A stretch of DNA of 64,000 nucleotides, taken from assembly GCF_019264355.1 (NCBI RefSeq), contig NZ_JAHVAH010000001.1:356001-420000 (forward strand), read 5' to 3'. How positions within the stretch are numbered: position 1 is the first letter of the stretch; every line of letters starts with the position of its first letter. Under the pieces are notes generated by a model. It was not told the origin of the DNA. It worked only from the letters and a program-made list of their open reading frames with translations, and made no database searches. This stretch comes from Sphingomicrobium clamense (GTDB lineage Bacteria; Pseudomonadota; Alphaproteobacteria; Sphingomonadales; Sphingomonadaceae). Below, piece by piece: positions 1-7,656 of this stretch. The translations under genes were made by a program, and so were the position numbers.

Positions 1-1
1 A

Positions 2-388
2 TTCCAAGATTTTTCGGTCCGATGTCGCATGGGTGGGGTGCCGCAGGCTCCGCTCGACCTCGCCGAATTCACCCGCCGGCTATCTGCAGCACGCGCGGGC
101 ATCTACTCCTCACTCGACGAGGAATGGGGCGACGCGATTGCTGCTGCAGACGGTCTCCCAGAGGACATGCTTGGACCCTATCTGCTGCTCGCGCGCGCCG
201 CACGCGACGGTGCCCCCTGCCCCTCGGACGAAGACATCGCGCAGAGCTACGGCACCGCCAGCCTCGGCCGCGCGCGCCGCCTCGTCTCCTACATCGAAAG
301 CCGCGAGCTGATCGTCACCCGCACCGACCTGTCGGGCAAGCGCTCGATCGCCATCCCCGCACTCGGCTGGACCACGGCGGCGGCCTAG
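2..388 (+). CDS. Winged-helix-like protein of unknown role, probably 5'-truncated by the window edge
   Basis: The frame is open from the first complete codon of the window to a TAG at 386–388. The first in-frame ATG is at 29, but it has no Shine-Dalgarno sequence, so the true start may lie upstream. From that ATG the product would be 119 residues. It is mostly helical, and its C-terminal half (around residues 70–112: a stretch AQSYGTASLGRARRL, then a hydrophobic strand and a charged wing) reads like a winged helix-turn-helix, as in MarR-like or replication-initiator-like proteins. I do not recognise a named family. The next gene follows on the same strand after about 70 bp. A DNA-binding role is inference only. 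Confidence 0.5.
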   Translation, partial: FQDFSVRCRMGGVPQAPLDLAEFTRRLSAARAGIYSSLDEEWGDAIAAADGLPEDMLGPYLLLARAARDGAPCPSDEDIAQSYGTASLGRARRLVSYIESRELIVTRTDLSGKRSIAIPALGWTTAAA

Positions 389-456
389 GGTTCATGGGGC
401 AGTCATCGAGTAGCCCCGACAGTCTGCGCGCCTCGAAACGGAAAGGGAGTTTCGCG

Positions 457-1551
457 ATGCACTCTGCCGTCGTCTCGATGACTGGCCTCGCACTGGCGGC
501 CTGCCAGGCGGAGGCGCCTGATCCCGACCTCTCTTTCGTCATCGAGGAGATGCGAGCCACCGGTGGCGAGAATGCGCTGCTCGTTGCGGACATCGACGCC
601 GATGGCATCCCCGACCTCATCACGGCGTCGCAGGACCACGGCACGGTCACGGTGTGGCAGCGCGATGCCGACGCTTTTCTCACCCCGCGCCACACAATCG
701 ACGCTGGCGCCATGCCCAATTGGCTGGCCGATGCCGACATGGATGGAGACGGCCATGTCGACCTGCTGATCGCCAATCACGAACAGCGCTTCCTGACGAT
801 CCTTCACGGTGACGGCGCGGGCGCGTTCGGCCGGCCCGAACGCATCGCCCTGCCCGACGCGCTCGGACCGCATCCGCACATGGCGCGCCCTGCCGACCTC
901 GACGGCGACGGGCGGATGGATGTCGTGGTCGACAGCCCCGAGAGCGGGCAGCTCTTCTTCTTTCATCGGCGCGACGACGGCTGGGAGATCGAGACGATGG
1001 ACGCCAGCGGCGCGCCCTATCTCGGCTTTGCCCTGGCCGATCTCGATGGCGACGGCGCGATCGACTTCGTGCTTCCCAACCCCGACCATGTCGCCGTCCG
1101 GCTGTCGTCGCGCGACGGGCCGATCACGCTCGCCGCCAGCGGCGCCTTTGCCGTGCTGGTCGCGGACATCAATGGCGATGGACATGACGACATCGTCGCC
1201 GCGCTCGAGGGTGGCGGCGACAATGTCCTGCTCTACGCGGGCGACGGCACGGGCGGCTTCGCCGAGCGCCCCACGCACCGCTTCGCCATGGCCTCGGGCG
1301 GCAAGGGGCTGGCGAGCGGCGACATGGATGGCGACGGGATCACCGACATTGGCGTGTCGAGCTGGAATGGCGGCCTTGCGCTGCTTCGCGGCAGCCACGC
1401 CGAGCCGGAATTGGTCGACCTGCCGCTTGGCTCACTCTCGGCGCCATGGGGGATTGCGGCTGGTGACATCGATGCCGATGGCCGCGCCGAACTCTTCGTC
1501 GCCGACGGAGCGAGCGACGCAATGATCATGATCCGCTGGAACGCGCCCTAG
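457..1551 (+). CDS. FG-GAP/VCBS repeat beta-propeller lipoprotein
   Basis: A 364-residue exported protein. The start at 457 is chosen because it follows an AAAGGGAG ribosome-binding site and gives a short lipoprotein signal ending LALAAC. The same frame stays open to position 22, but that extension has no signal peptide and is Arg/Pro-rich, so it is not coding. The body contains about seven Ca-binding FG-GAP/VCBS motifs (DIDADGIPDL, DADMDGDGHVDL, DLDGDGRMDV, DLDGDGAIDF, DINGDGHDDI, DMDGDGITDI, DIDADGRAEL), which is the number expected for a seven-bladed integrin-alpha-like propeller. It is likely a lipid-anchored surface or periplasmic binding or adhesion protein. Its stop shares CTAG with the stop of the convergent subtilase gene. 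Confidence 0.8.
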   Translation: MHSAVVSMTGLALAACQAEAPDPDLSFVIEEMRATGGENALLVADIDADGIPDLITASQDHGTVTVWQRDADAFLTPRHTIDAGAMPNWLADADMDGDGHVDLLIANHEQRFLTILHGDGAGAFGRPERIALPDALGPHPHMARPADLDGDGRMDVVVDSPESGQLFFFHRRDDGWEIETMDASGAPYLGFALADLDGDGAIDFVLPNPDHVAVRLSSRDGPITLAASGAFAVLVADINGDGHDDIVAALEGGGDNVLLYAGDGTGGFAERPTHRFAMASGGKGLASGDMDGDGITDIGVSSWNGGLALLRGSHAEPELVDLPLGSLSAPWGIAAGDIDADGRAELFVADGASDAMIMIRWNAP

Positions 1552-3797
1552 CGCAGCGGCTTGCGGAAGCGTAGCGCGACCCCCTTGTCGTCGGGCATGG
1601 CCGCGATATGGCCCGGCTCGCGCCGCCAAAAGGCATTGGCATCGAGCCGCCCGCCCAGCACGCTCCAGCCATAGGTCGCCTCGACGTCGATCTCGCGCCC
1701 GCTCGGCGTCAACGACACCAGCCGCAGTTCGGTGCCCGGGGTCATGGTGACATAATCGAACGACGTCGGCGCATTTGCCATCAGCCCGCCATTCTCCACG
1801 CGCAGCGGTTGGCTGACACGAAGCCCGAACGGCCCCTTGCCGAGCGCCACCGCCCAGCCCTGGCTGTCGAGCCGACCACCGGTGAACAGCGCGTCGCGCC
1901 CGCGCGCCTCGGTCCGCCCACGACGCCATTCGCCCGCCAGCGTCCAGCGTCCGAGTTCGACCGCAGCGCCGAGGTCGAGGAAGTGGCTGATCGCTCCGTC
2001 GCTGAGCATCGCGAGCGAGCCGCCGAGGATCGTCTCCTCCTCTTCGAGACGGGTGATGCCGACACGTAGCGCTACCGGACCGACATCGCGCGCCGCGCCG
2101 ATCGACATCCGGCGATAGCGGTCCTGCTCCTGCGCGACCCACGGAAGCTCGGCACGGTCGACCCGCCCCGTCTCCATGCCCGCGACCAGTTCCAGACTGT
2201 CCAGCCGGTGCTGCACCGACGCGCCGACCATGTCGGTGGCATGGAAGCCGCTGCGCTGGCTGGCTCCATCGGTCAGGAAGTTGGCTTGCACGGCCTCGCC
2301 TTGCGTCGACCTGTCGATGCCCTGCCCCATCGTCAGGCCCAGCCGCCAGGCCTCGGCGATCTTGAGGTCGATCTCGGCCGACAGGATGCGCTTTTCGTCG
2401 GCTTCGCCATGAACTGAAGGACGCTCCACCGTGGCAAAGCCGAAACGGTGTCCGCCCAGTTCGATCGCTTTCGCCTCGACGCCCTGCTGTGCCAAACCGC
2501 GAAGCGGCGTCGCCAGCCCGGCCCGGCTGGCAAACCCGCCCAGATCCGCGCTGAACGCACGATCATATTTGTCGGTGATCGTTACGCCTTCGAGCATCCC
2601 GCTCGCATCGCCCATCGCCGGCGATGCGTGGTTTCCGAACAGGCTCAACGCCTCGCGTCCGCTGCCCGCGACCGATGTCGTGCCCAGCGGCTGGAAGGCA
2701 GCTTCGATGTCGAGGATACCCTGCCCGTAGATCGGGTCGACGCCAGGGTCCCCCGCATCGATCGCGCTGTCGAACAGGATGTCGACGATGTCGGCACCGG
2801 TCAGGTTGGGAAATGCCTCGGCCAGTAGCGCCACTGCGCCCGAGATGATCGGCGCCGACAGCGACGTGCCGTTGGTCGGGATCAAATTCCCGTCATTGTC
2901 GTAGGTGCGCACGCTCACGCCCTGCGCCATCAGGTAATTGTCCATCGCCACGCCCGCGAAAGCGGTGAAGCTGGCGGGGGTAATATTGTCGGGCTGCAGC
3001 GCGCCGGCGATGATCGTGTGGTCGGGCGCCATGCGCGCCAGTTCGACCGCCATCGGGCTTGGGTCGGGATCGCTGTCATTGCCCGCCGACATAACCATGA
3101 CCATGTCCGCCGCCACCGCATTGGCCACGGTCGGGATCATGCGCACAGGGAAGCGTTCTTCGGACAGCGAGAAGTTCATCACCGTCGCGCCCAGATCGAT
3201 CGCTTCCTGCATGCCGACGCGATAGCGCTCGAAGCTTTCCTGCCAGTCGTCTTCGTCGCAGTAACTGTCGAGGCAATAGTCGCCATAATCGTAATAGAGC
3301 AGGTCCGCGCCATAGGCGACGCCGGTGATCCCGCGCCCGTCGCGCGCCGCGCCGATCACTGCGGTGACGATGGTACCGTGTTGGGTGAAGTCATCGGGCG
3401 TGTCGTCGCCCCACAGCTTCTTGCTCTCGGGATGTAGCCGGTCCTCGAACACGAGGTCGTCGGCATCGGGGCCCGTCCCGCTATTGTCGTCCAGGTTCTG
3501 GAGGAAGCTCAGCGCGCCCGTGTCCATGATCGCGACCAACTCGCCGGCGCCCGTGAATCCGCGCTCGTGCGCATGGTCCGCGCCCGAAGTCAGCACGAAG
3601 TTGGAGCGGTTGGTCTCCTGCGTTAGCTCCTGTTGCGTTGCGGTGCTGCGGGGCGCCGGCGTGGGGGTGGGTGTCGGTGTCGGCGTGGGGCTCGGCCGCG
3701 TGCTGCCGCTCGAACCGCCGCCGCCACATGCCGCCAGCGATGCAGCCCCGGCAAGGAGCCACAGATTTCGCCCGGAAGCTTTCGATTTCAATACCAT
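1548..3797 (-). CDS. Subtilisin-like (S8) autotransporter with lipoprotein signal
   Basis: A 749-residue serine protease. The ATG at 3797 is preferred over an upstream in-frame start because it opens a signal peptide with lipobox SLAAC (Cys24). After a PTPTPTP linker comes the S8 peptidase domain with catalytic Asp92 (MDTG), His140 (QHGT), oxyanion Asn240 (SAGN) and Ser312 (NGTSLSAP). A CYC-type Cys pair (175, 180) lies in an acidic insert. The C-terminal ~300 residues alternate in beta-barrel fashion and end with an aromatic/charged strand, consistent with an autotransporter barrel. This resembles lipid-anchored subtilase autotransporters such as Bordetella SphB1. It probably processes surface proteins at the outer membrane. 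The substrate is unknown. Confidence 0.85.
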   Translation of the reverse strand: MVLKSKASGRNLWLLAGAASLAACGGGGSSGSTRPSPTPTPTPTPTPAPRSTATQQELTQETNRSNFVLTSGADHAHERGFTGAGELVAIMDTGALSFLQNLDDNSGTGPDADDLVFEDRLHPESKKLWGDDTPDDFTQHGTIVTAVIGAARDGRGITGVAYGADLLYYDYGDYCLDSYCDEDDWQESFERYRVGMQEAIDLGATVMNFSLSEERFPVRMIPTVANAVAADMVMVMSAGNDSDPDPSPMAVELARMAPDHTIIAGALQPDNITPASFTAFAGVAMDNYLMAQGVSVRTYDNDGNLIPTNGTSLSAPIISGAVALLAEAFPNLTGADIVDILFDSAIDAGDPGVDPIYGQGILDIEAAFQPLGTTSVAGSGREALSLFGNHASPAMGDASGMLEGVTITDKYDRAFSADLGGFASRAGLATPLRGLAQQGVEAKAIELGGHRFGFATVERPSVHGEADEKRILSAEIDLKIAEAWRLGLTMGQGIDRSTQGEAVQANFLTDGASQRSGFHATDMVGASVQHRLDSLELVAGMETGRVDRAELPWVAQEQDRYRRMSIGAARDVGPVALRVGITRLEEEETILGGSLAMLSDGAISHFLDLGAAVELGRWTLAGEWRRGRTEARGRDALFTGGRLDSQGWAVALGKGPFGLRVSQPLRVENGGLMANAPTSFDYVTMTPGTELRLVSLTPSGREIDVEATYGWSVLGGRLDANAFWRREPGHIAAMPDDKGVALRFRKPLR

Positions 3798-3844
3798 ACG
3801 CCACCGCCTTCCGAGTCCCGACGATGGCCGACAAGGGCGAATTG

Positions 3845-4813
3845 TCAAGGTTGGCGGGCGCCTTTTTCGACCGACGAAAGCGCCAGGGACGCGAGTGCCA
3901 CGAACGCGATCGCCTCGATCGTTGTCACGCCGACGGTCACCCACAAACCGCCCGGGAAGGTGAACGGCATCGCGAAATCGATCCCCGTTTCGGGGAAGGT
4001 CGCAAACAGCAAAGAAAGGCTTCCCGCCATCAAGCGCCCGCCCAGCGCCGCGATCGTCAAGCCTGCCACTCCGCCCGCCAGCGCCGTCAGAAGGAACAGA
4101 CTCCGCCGCCGCTGCGGCGCGCGCGCAACGACCAGCCCGACTGCCGCGCCAAGGATGAGCCCCTCAAGCGCCCCGGTCATCGCCATGGGTGCCTTACCGA
4201 AAAACAAGGTGAAAGCATCGATCCCGATCAGCCGCGCGAGCGCGCCGACGATGAGGCCGCCCGCAGCGCCCCCAGCTACGGTGCTGACCATCGAAGCTGA
4301 AGCGATAGAGCGCGCGACACCGATGCCCAGGCCGATCCCGGCACCCCCGATGGCGCCAAGCAGTCCGGTCAGCACCACCAGCACGAGAAAGGCGTTCCCC
4401 CACCCCGCCAGAGCATAGGCGAACCCGCCGAGCACGCCCGCCACCGCGCCACCCGCCGCCCCGGCGACGCCCGTCGACCAGATACCGGCCATGGGCCGCG
4501 ATGACCCGCCTTCCAGCTCGCCAACGAAGCGATAGCCGTGCTTGGGCACCGTCTCGATCCAGCGAGGATTGGCGGCGTCGTCATCGAGCGCCTTACGCAA
4601 GGCGCGGATCGCCTGGGTCAGCGCTTCGTCCGTGACCGGCACGCCCTTCCACACCTCGTCCATAAAGCGCTGTTTGGTGATCAGCGTGCCGGGCACGGCA
4701 ATCATCAACGCGAGAGCGTCGAGATAGCGCGACGAGAGGTCGACCGGCACGCCGTCGCGGGTCAGTCGGCGATCCGTTGGGTCGAAGTGAAACGGTCCGA
4801 ACCGGTATTGCAA
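3845..4813 (-). CDS. CadC-like winged-helix regulator fused to a polytopic membrane domain
   Basis: A 322-residue protein. Residues 1–105 form an OmpR/CadC-type C-terminal winged helix (FGPFHFD, LSSRYLDALALMI, GTLITKQRFMDEVW, EALTQAIRALRKAL, WIETVPKHGYRFVGE), the typical ToxR/CadC start with no receiver domain. Residues ~115–315 are very rich in Gly, Ala and Val and contain roughly six to eight hydrophobic segments. The usual CadC arrangement is one transmembrane helix and a periplasmic sensor. It is likely a one-component membrane-bound transcription factor that senses a membrane or small-molecule signal. The target is unknown. The divergent small lipoprotein gene at 4951 and the co-directional subtilase are candidates by position only. 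Confidence 0.75.
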   Translation of the reverse strand: MQYRFGPFHFDPTDRRLTRDGVPVDLSSRYLDALALMIAVPGTLITKQRFMDEVWKGVPVTDEALTQAIRALRKALDDDAANPRWIETVPKHGYRFVGELEGGSSRPMAGIWSTGVAGAAGGAVAGVLGGFAYALAGWGNAFLVLVVLTGLLGAIGGAGIGLGIGVARSIASASMVSTVAGGAAGGLIVGALARLIGIDAFTLFFGKAPMAMTGALEGLILGAAVGLVVARAPQRRRSLFLLTALAGGVAGLTIAALGGRLMAGSLSLLFATFPETGIDFAMPFTFPGGLWVTVGVTTIEAIAFVALASLALSSVEKGARQP

Positions 4814-4950
4814 TGCCTGCCCCTATCCGCCTGCTGGCACCAGCTATCGCAAAGCCGATTCCGCCGCGCAAGCCGTCGGGTAGACCATCGCTGCACCAGT
4901 CCATAACGTAGCGCGGCGCCAATTCGGCGACTCGTCATAGGAGAGTAAAC

Positions 4951-5253
4951 ATGGTTCGCATTCTTCATTCGGCGGCACGCGGCCGCATCCTCGCCGGCGC
5001 AATGGGTGCGTCGCTGCTGATGCTGTCGGCTTGCGACAGCGCAGACGAGACGACCGCCGAAGCGACCGAAGAAGCGGTCGAGGAGGTCGAAGCGACCGAC
5101 GGCGCGATGGAGCCCATGGCGAGCGAAGAAGAAACCGCGATGGAAATCTGCGACGAGAACGGCAACCGCTATCCCAACGAGGAAGCGGCTAAGGAAGCCG
5201 GGCTCGAGGAAGCGCAATATGGCGCGACCTACTGCGAGTATATCGAAGAATAG
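4951..5253 (+). CDS. Small acidic lipoprotein, function unknown
   Basis: A 100-residue protein. The ATG at 4951 follows a GGAGAG ribosome-binding site (TAGGAGAGTAAAC). A signal peptide ends in the lipobox MLSAC with Cys28 as the lipidated residue. Residues 29–65 are a low-complexity Glu/Ala/Thr tether. The C-terminal module (residues ~66–98) has two cysteines (in MEICDENGNRYPNEEAAK and ATYCEYIEE) that could form a disulfide. I do not recognise the family. It stands alone between divergent and convergent neighbours, and its stop lies next to the stop of the ABC exporter at 5255. Confidence 0.7.
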   Translation: MVRILHSAARGRILAGAMGASLLMLSACDSADETTAEATEEAVEEVEATDGAMEPMASEEETAMEICDENGNRYPNEEAAKEAGLEEAQYGATYCEYIEE

Positions 5254-5254
5254 G

Positions 5255-7072
5255 CTATTCGGCGGCGGCCTGTTCTAACGCGCGCTCGGCCGCCTGCCGC
5301 GCCCATAGGTCCGCGTAAAGACCGCCCTTAGCCAACAGTTCGTCATGCGTGCCGCGCTCGGCAACCTTGCCGCCGTCGAGCACGACAATCTGGTCGGCGT
5401 CGGTCACCGTCGAGAGGCGATGCGCAATCACCAGCGTCGTGCGCTTGCGCATCACGTTGGATAGCGTCGACTGGATCGCGTCCTCGGTCCGGCTGTCGAG
5501 CGCGCTGGTGGCCTCGTCGAGGATCAGGATCGGCGGATCCTTCAAGAGCGTGCGCGCGATTGCGACGCGCTGCTTCTCGCCGCCTGACAGCTTGAGGCCC
5601 CGTTCCCCCACCTTGGTCTCGTAGCCGTCGGGCAGCTCGGCGATGAACGAGTTGATTGCAGCACCTTCCGCGGCCGCCTCGATCTCGTCTTGTGCGGCGC
5701 CGTCGCGGCCATAGCCGATATTGTAGCCGATCGTGTCGTTGAACAGCACGGTGTCCTGCGGAACGATGCCGATCGCGGCGCGCAGGCTTTCCTGCGTCAC
5801 TTCGCGCAGTTCCTGTCCATCGATCGTGATCCGTCCCGCAGTCGGTTCGTAGAAGCGATAAAGCAACCGCGCGAGCGTCGACTTGCCGGCACCTGACGGC
5901 CCGACGATCGCAACGCTGCTTCCGGCCGGCACGTCGAGGTCGAGCCCGCACAGAATGTCGCGCCCGTCCTCATAGGCGAACCGGACGCTCTCGAAGCGGA
6001 TATGGCCTTCATCGACGATCAACGGCCCGGCGCCCGGCACGTCTTCGATCTCGGCGGGCGTATCGAGCAGCGAGAACATCTGCTCCATGTCAATCAGCCC
6101 CTGCTTTATCGAGCGATAGACCCAGCCAAGCATGTTGAGTGGCCGGAAAAGCTGGAGCAGCAGCGAGTTGACCAGAACCACGTCGCCCGGCGTGAAGCGA
6201 CCCTCGCCCCAACCATAGACGGTATAGGCCATCGCCCCGCCGAGCATCAGCGTCGTGATCAGCGCCTGCCCCATGTTGAGCCAGGCGAGGCTGGTCTCGG
6301 TTTTCACCGCGGCGTCCGTGTAGGACTTGATCGACCGGTCGTAGCGGCCCGCCTCGCGCGCTTCGGCGCCGAAATATTTGACCGTTTCGAAATTCAGCAG
6401 ACTGTCGACCGCGCGCTGGGCCGCTTGCTGGTCGACCTCGTTCATTTCGCGCCGGATGGCGACGCGCCACTCGGTCACGCGGCGGGTGAAGACAATATAG
6501 ACGACCGTCATCGCCAGCGTGGCCGCGGTCAGGCCGAAGCCGAACTGGAGCGTGAAGATGACCGCGATGCCCGCCAGCTCGATAAAGGTCGGGGCGATGT
6601 TGAACAGCACGAAGTAGAGCATCGAGTCGATACTCTTGGTCCCGCGCTCGACGATCCGAGTCAGGCTGCCCGTACGCCGTTCGAGATGAAAGCGCAGCGA
6701 CAGGTTGTGGATGTGGCGGAACAGTCGGCTGGCGAGCCGCCGAGCCGCGTCCTGGCCCACGCGCTCGAAGATCGCATTGCGAACATTGTCGATCAGGGTG
6801 GAGGCGAAGTAGAGGCTCGCATAGGCAGCGACGGTCCCGACGACGATGGTCGCGGCCTCGTTCTCGACCGCCATGCCGTCGATGATCGCCTTGTAGGCGA
6901 AGGGGACTGACAGCACCGCCGCCTTGCTAAGCAGCACCAGCGCCAGCGAGACGATGACGCGAATGCGCAAAGCCGGCTCGCCCTTTGGCCAGAGCATCGG
7001 CAGGAAACGCCACAAGGTGGACAGGCTGCCGCCGTCTTCGCTCGATTTCACGCTGTTGGGCCCGCTCCGCAT
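5255..7072 (-). CDS. Atm1/ABCB7-type ABC exporter (fused membrane and ATPase domains)
   Basis: A 605-residue half-transporter. An N-terminal six-helix membrane domain (residues ~35–320) is followed by a nucleotide-binding domain with Walker [10 protein letters not shown] (391–399), signature LSGGE (495–499) and Walker [13 protein letters not shown] (515–526). The motif [11 protein letters not shown] is typical of the heavy-metal-tolerance/Atm1 branch. That branch exports glutathione-linked metal or persulfide species and supports Fe-S and redox homeostasis in proteobacteria. The start is uncertain: an in-frame GTG lies at 7105 and the ATG at 7072, and neither has a clear ribosome-binding site. 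The ATG is chosen because it leaves the ~18-residue leader usual before the [10 protein letters not shown] motif. Confidence 0.85.
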   Translation of the reverse strand: MRSGPNSVKSSEDGGSLSTLWRFLPMLWPKGEPALRIRVIVSLALVLLSKAAVLSVPFAYKAIIDGMAVENEAATIVVGTVAAYASLYFASTLIDNVRNAIFERVGQDAARRLASRLFRHIHNLSLRFHLERRTGSLTRIVERGTKSIDSMLYFVLFNIAPTFIELAGIAVIFTLQFGFGLTAATLAMTVVYIVFTRRVTEWRVAIRREMNEVDQQAAQRAVDSLLNFETVKYFGAEAREAGRYDRSIKSYTDAAVKTETSLAWLNMGQALITTLMLGGAMAYTVYGWGEGRFTPGDVVLVNSLLLQLFRPLNMLGWVYRSIKQGLIDMEQMFSLLDTPAEIEDVPGAGPLIVDEGHIRFESVRFAYEDGRDILCGLDLDVPAGSSVAIVGPSGAGKSTLARLLYRFYEPTAGRITIDGQELREVTQESLRAAIGIVPQDTVLFNDTIGYNIGYGRDGAAQDEIEAAAEGAAINSFIAELPDGYETKVGERGLKLSGGEKQRVAIARTLLKDPPILILDEATSALDSRTEDAIQSTLSNVMRKRTTLVIAHRLSTVTDADQIVVLDGGKVAERGTHDELLAKGGLYADLWARQAAERALEQAAAE

Positions 7073-7177
7073 GACGGGGAGGTAGGGTTTGGCGCCGTCG
7101 ACCACAAGTTGGTGGGGTTTTTTACCAACCCTGCGTGGGAATTCCCGCCAATTGGAGCGTGCAATTTTCGTCTATCA

Positions 7178-7217
7178 TTGAAAAATGACGACTTTTTCAA
7201 ACTGGCACGCCCTATGC
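7178..7217 (+). promoter_or_regulatory. Sigma-54 promoter with adjacent inverted repeat
   Basis: TGGCACG-CCCT-ATGC at 7203–7217 matches the sigma-54 consensus TGGCACG-N4-TTGC at all but one fixed position, with the -24 GG and -12 GC correctly spaced. Directly upstream is a perfect 8-bp inverted repeat, TTGAAAAA (7178–7185) and TTTTTCAA (7193–7200), separated by 7 bp. The predicted transcript would start near 7229, about 40 nt before the small gene at 7268. The repeat may bind an enhancer-binding protein of the PspF type, although it lies closer to the promoter than usual. Confidence 0.7.
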
Positions 7218-7267
7218 ATTGTGTATGGCGAGCCCAATCACGGGTTCATGAAAAAAGGAAAAGACCA

Positions 7268-7375
7268 ATGCTTGCAGATGTTGCCCCCAAAAATGCGATC
7301 CTTTCGATCATCCTTTCGGTCCTGTCCGCTTCGCTCTTCGTCAGCGCCGCCGTCAGCCCGATGCCGATCGTCTAA
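7268..7375 (+). CDS. Small single-pass membrane peptide (35 aa) upstream of pspC-like gene
   Basis: A 35-residue product. The ATG at 7268 follows AAAAAGGAAAAG. After a short polar start (MLADVAPKNA) there is one hydrophobic helix (ILSIILSVLSASLFVSAAV) and a short tail. It lies between the sigma-54 promoter and the PspC-like gene, 34 bp upstream of the latter, so the two are probably one transcript. The same frame is open to 7109, but that part contains the promoter and is not coding. No named family is recognised. A role in the envelope stress response is inferred from context. Confidence 0.6.
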   Translation: MLADVAPKNAILSIILSVLSASLFVSAAVSPMPIV

Positions 7376-7409
7376 TTCCTCCACCAGTCAAGAAAGAGAG
7401 TATCCAACC

Positions 7410-7595
7410 ATGGCCAACAAATTCCTGGTCAAGAAAAGCGAAGCCAAGATCATGGGCGTGGCTGCGGGTCTTGCCGACTATACCGGTGTCGATGCGCTTC
7501 TCATTCGCCTCGGTCTCGTCGGACTGACGCTCCTTACCGGCGGAATCGTCATCCTGTTCTACATCCTGACCGGCCTGCTGGCGGACGCCGCCTGA
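7410..7595 (+). CDS. PspC-domain envelope-stress protein
   Basis: A 61-residue protein that is essentially a single PspC domain: KKSEAKIMGVAAGLADY, then GVDALLIRLGLVG and one or two hydrophobic helices ending in LLADAA. The ATG at 7410 is preceded by GAAAGAGAG. PspC-domain proteins sit in the inner membrane and, in enterobacteria, relay envelope damage to the PspA/PspF circuit. Here the protein is the minimal domain without the C-terminal extension, and no pspA, pspB or pspF is in the window. The sigma-54 promoter upstream supports a phage-shock-like regulation. The gene name is left open because this is a domain match, not a proven orthologue. Confidence 0.8.
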   Translation: MANKFLVKKSEAKIMGVAAGLADYTGVDALLIRLGLVGLTLLTGGIVILFYILTGLLADAA

Positions 7596-7608
7596 GGCCA
7601 CCCCGGCA

Positions 7609-7636
7609 GGTCCGCGTCCCTCCTCGGGCGCGGGCC
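7609..7636. terminator. Candidate bidirectional hairpin between convergent genes
   Basis: GGTCCGCGTCC (7609–7619) can pair with GGGCGCGGGCC (7626–7636) as an 11-bp stem with two G·U pairs and a 6-nt loop. It lies between the end of the pspC-like gene (+) and the end of the DASS transporter (-). No strong T run follows on either strand, so its efficiency is uncertain. Confidence 0.35.
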
Positions 7637-7656
7637 TTCCACTTTCCTGGTTTGCG

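Noticed and set aside
22..456. Upstream extension of the FG-GAP frame
   Set aside because: Overlaps the first gene in another phase, has no signal peptide and is Arg/Pro-rich; the ATG at 457 has a ribosome-binding site and a lipobox.
403..1398. 331-codon minus-strand frame opposite the FG-GAP gene
   Set aside because: Shadow of the FG-GAP repeats; no start site or domain.
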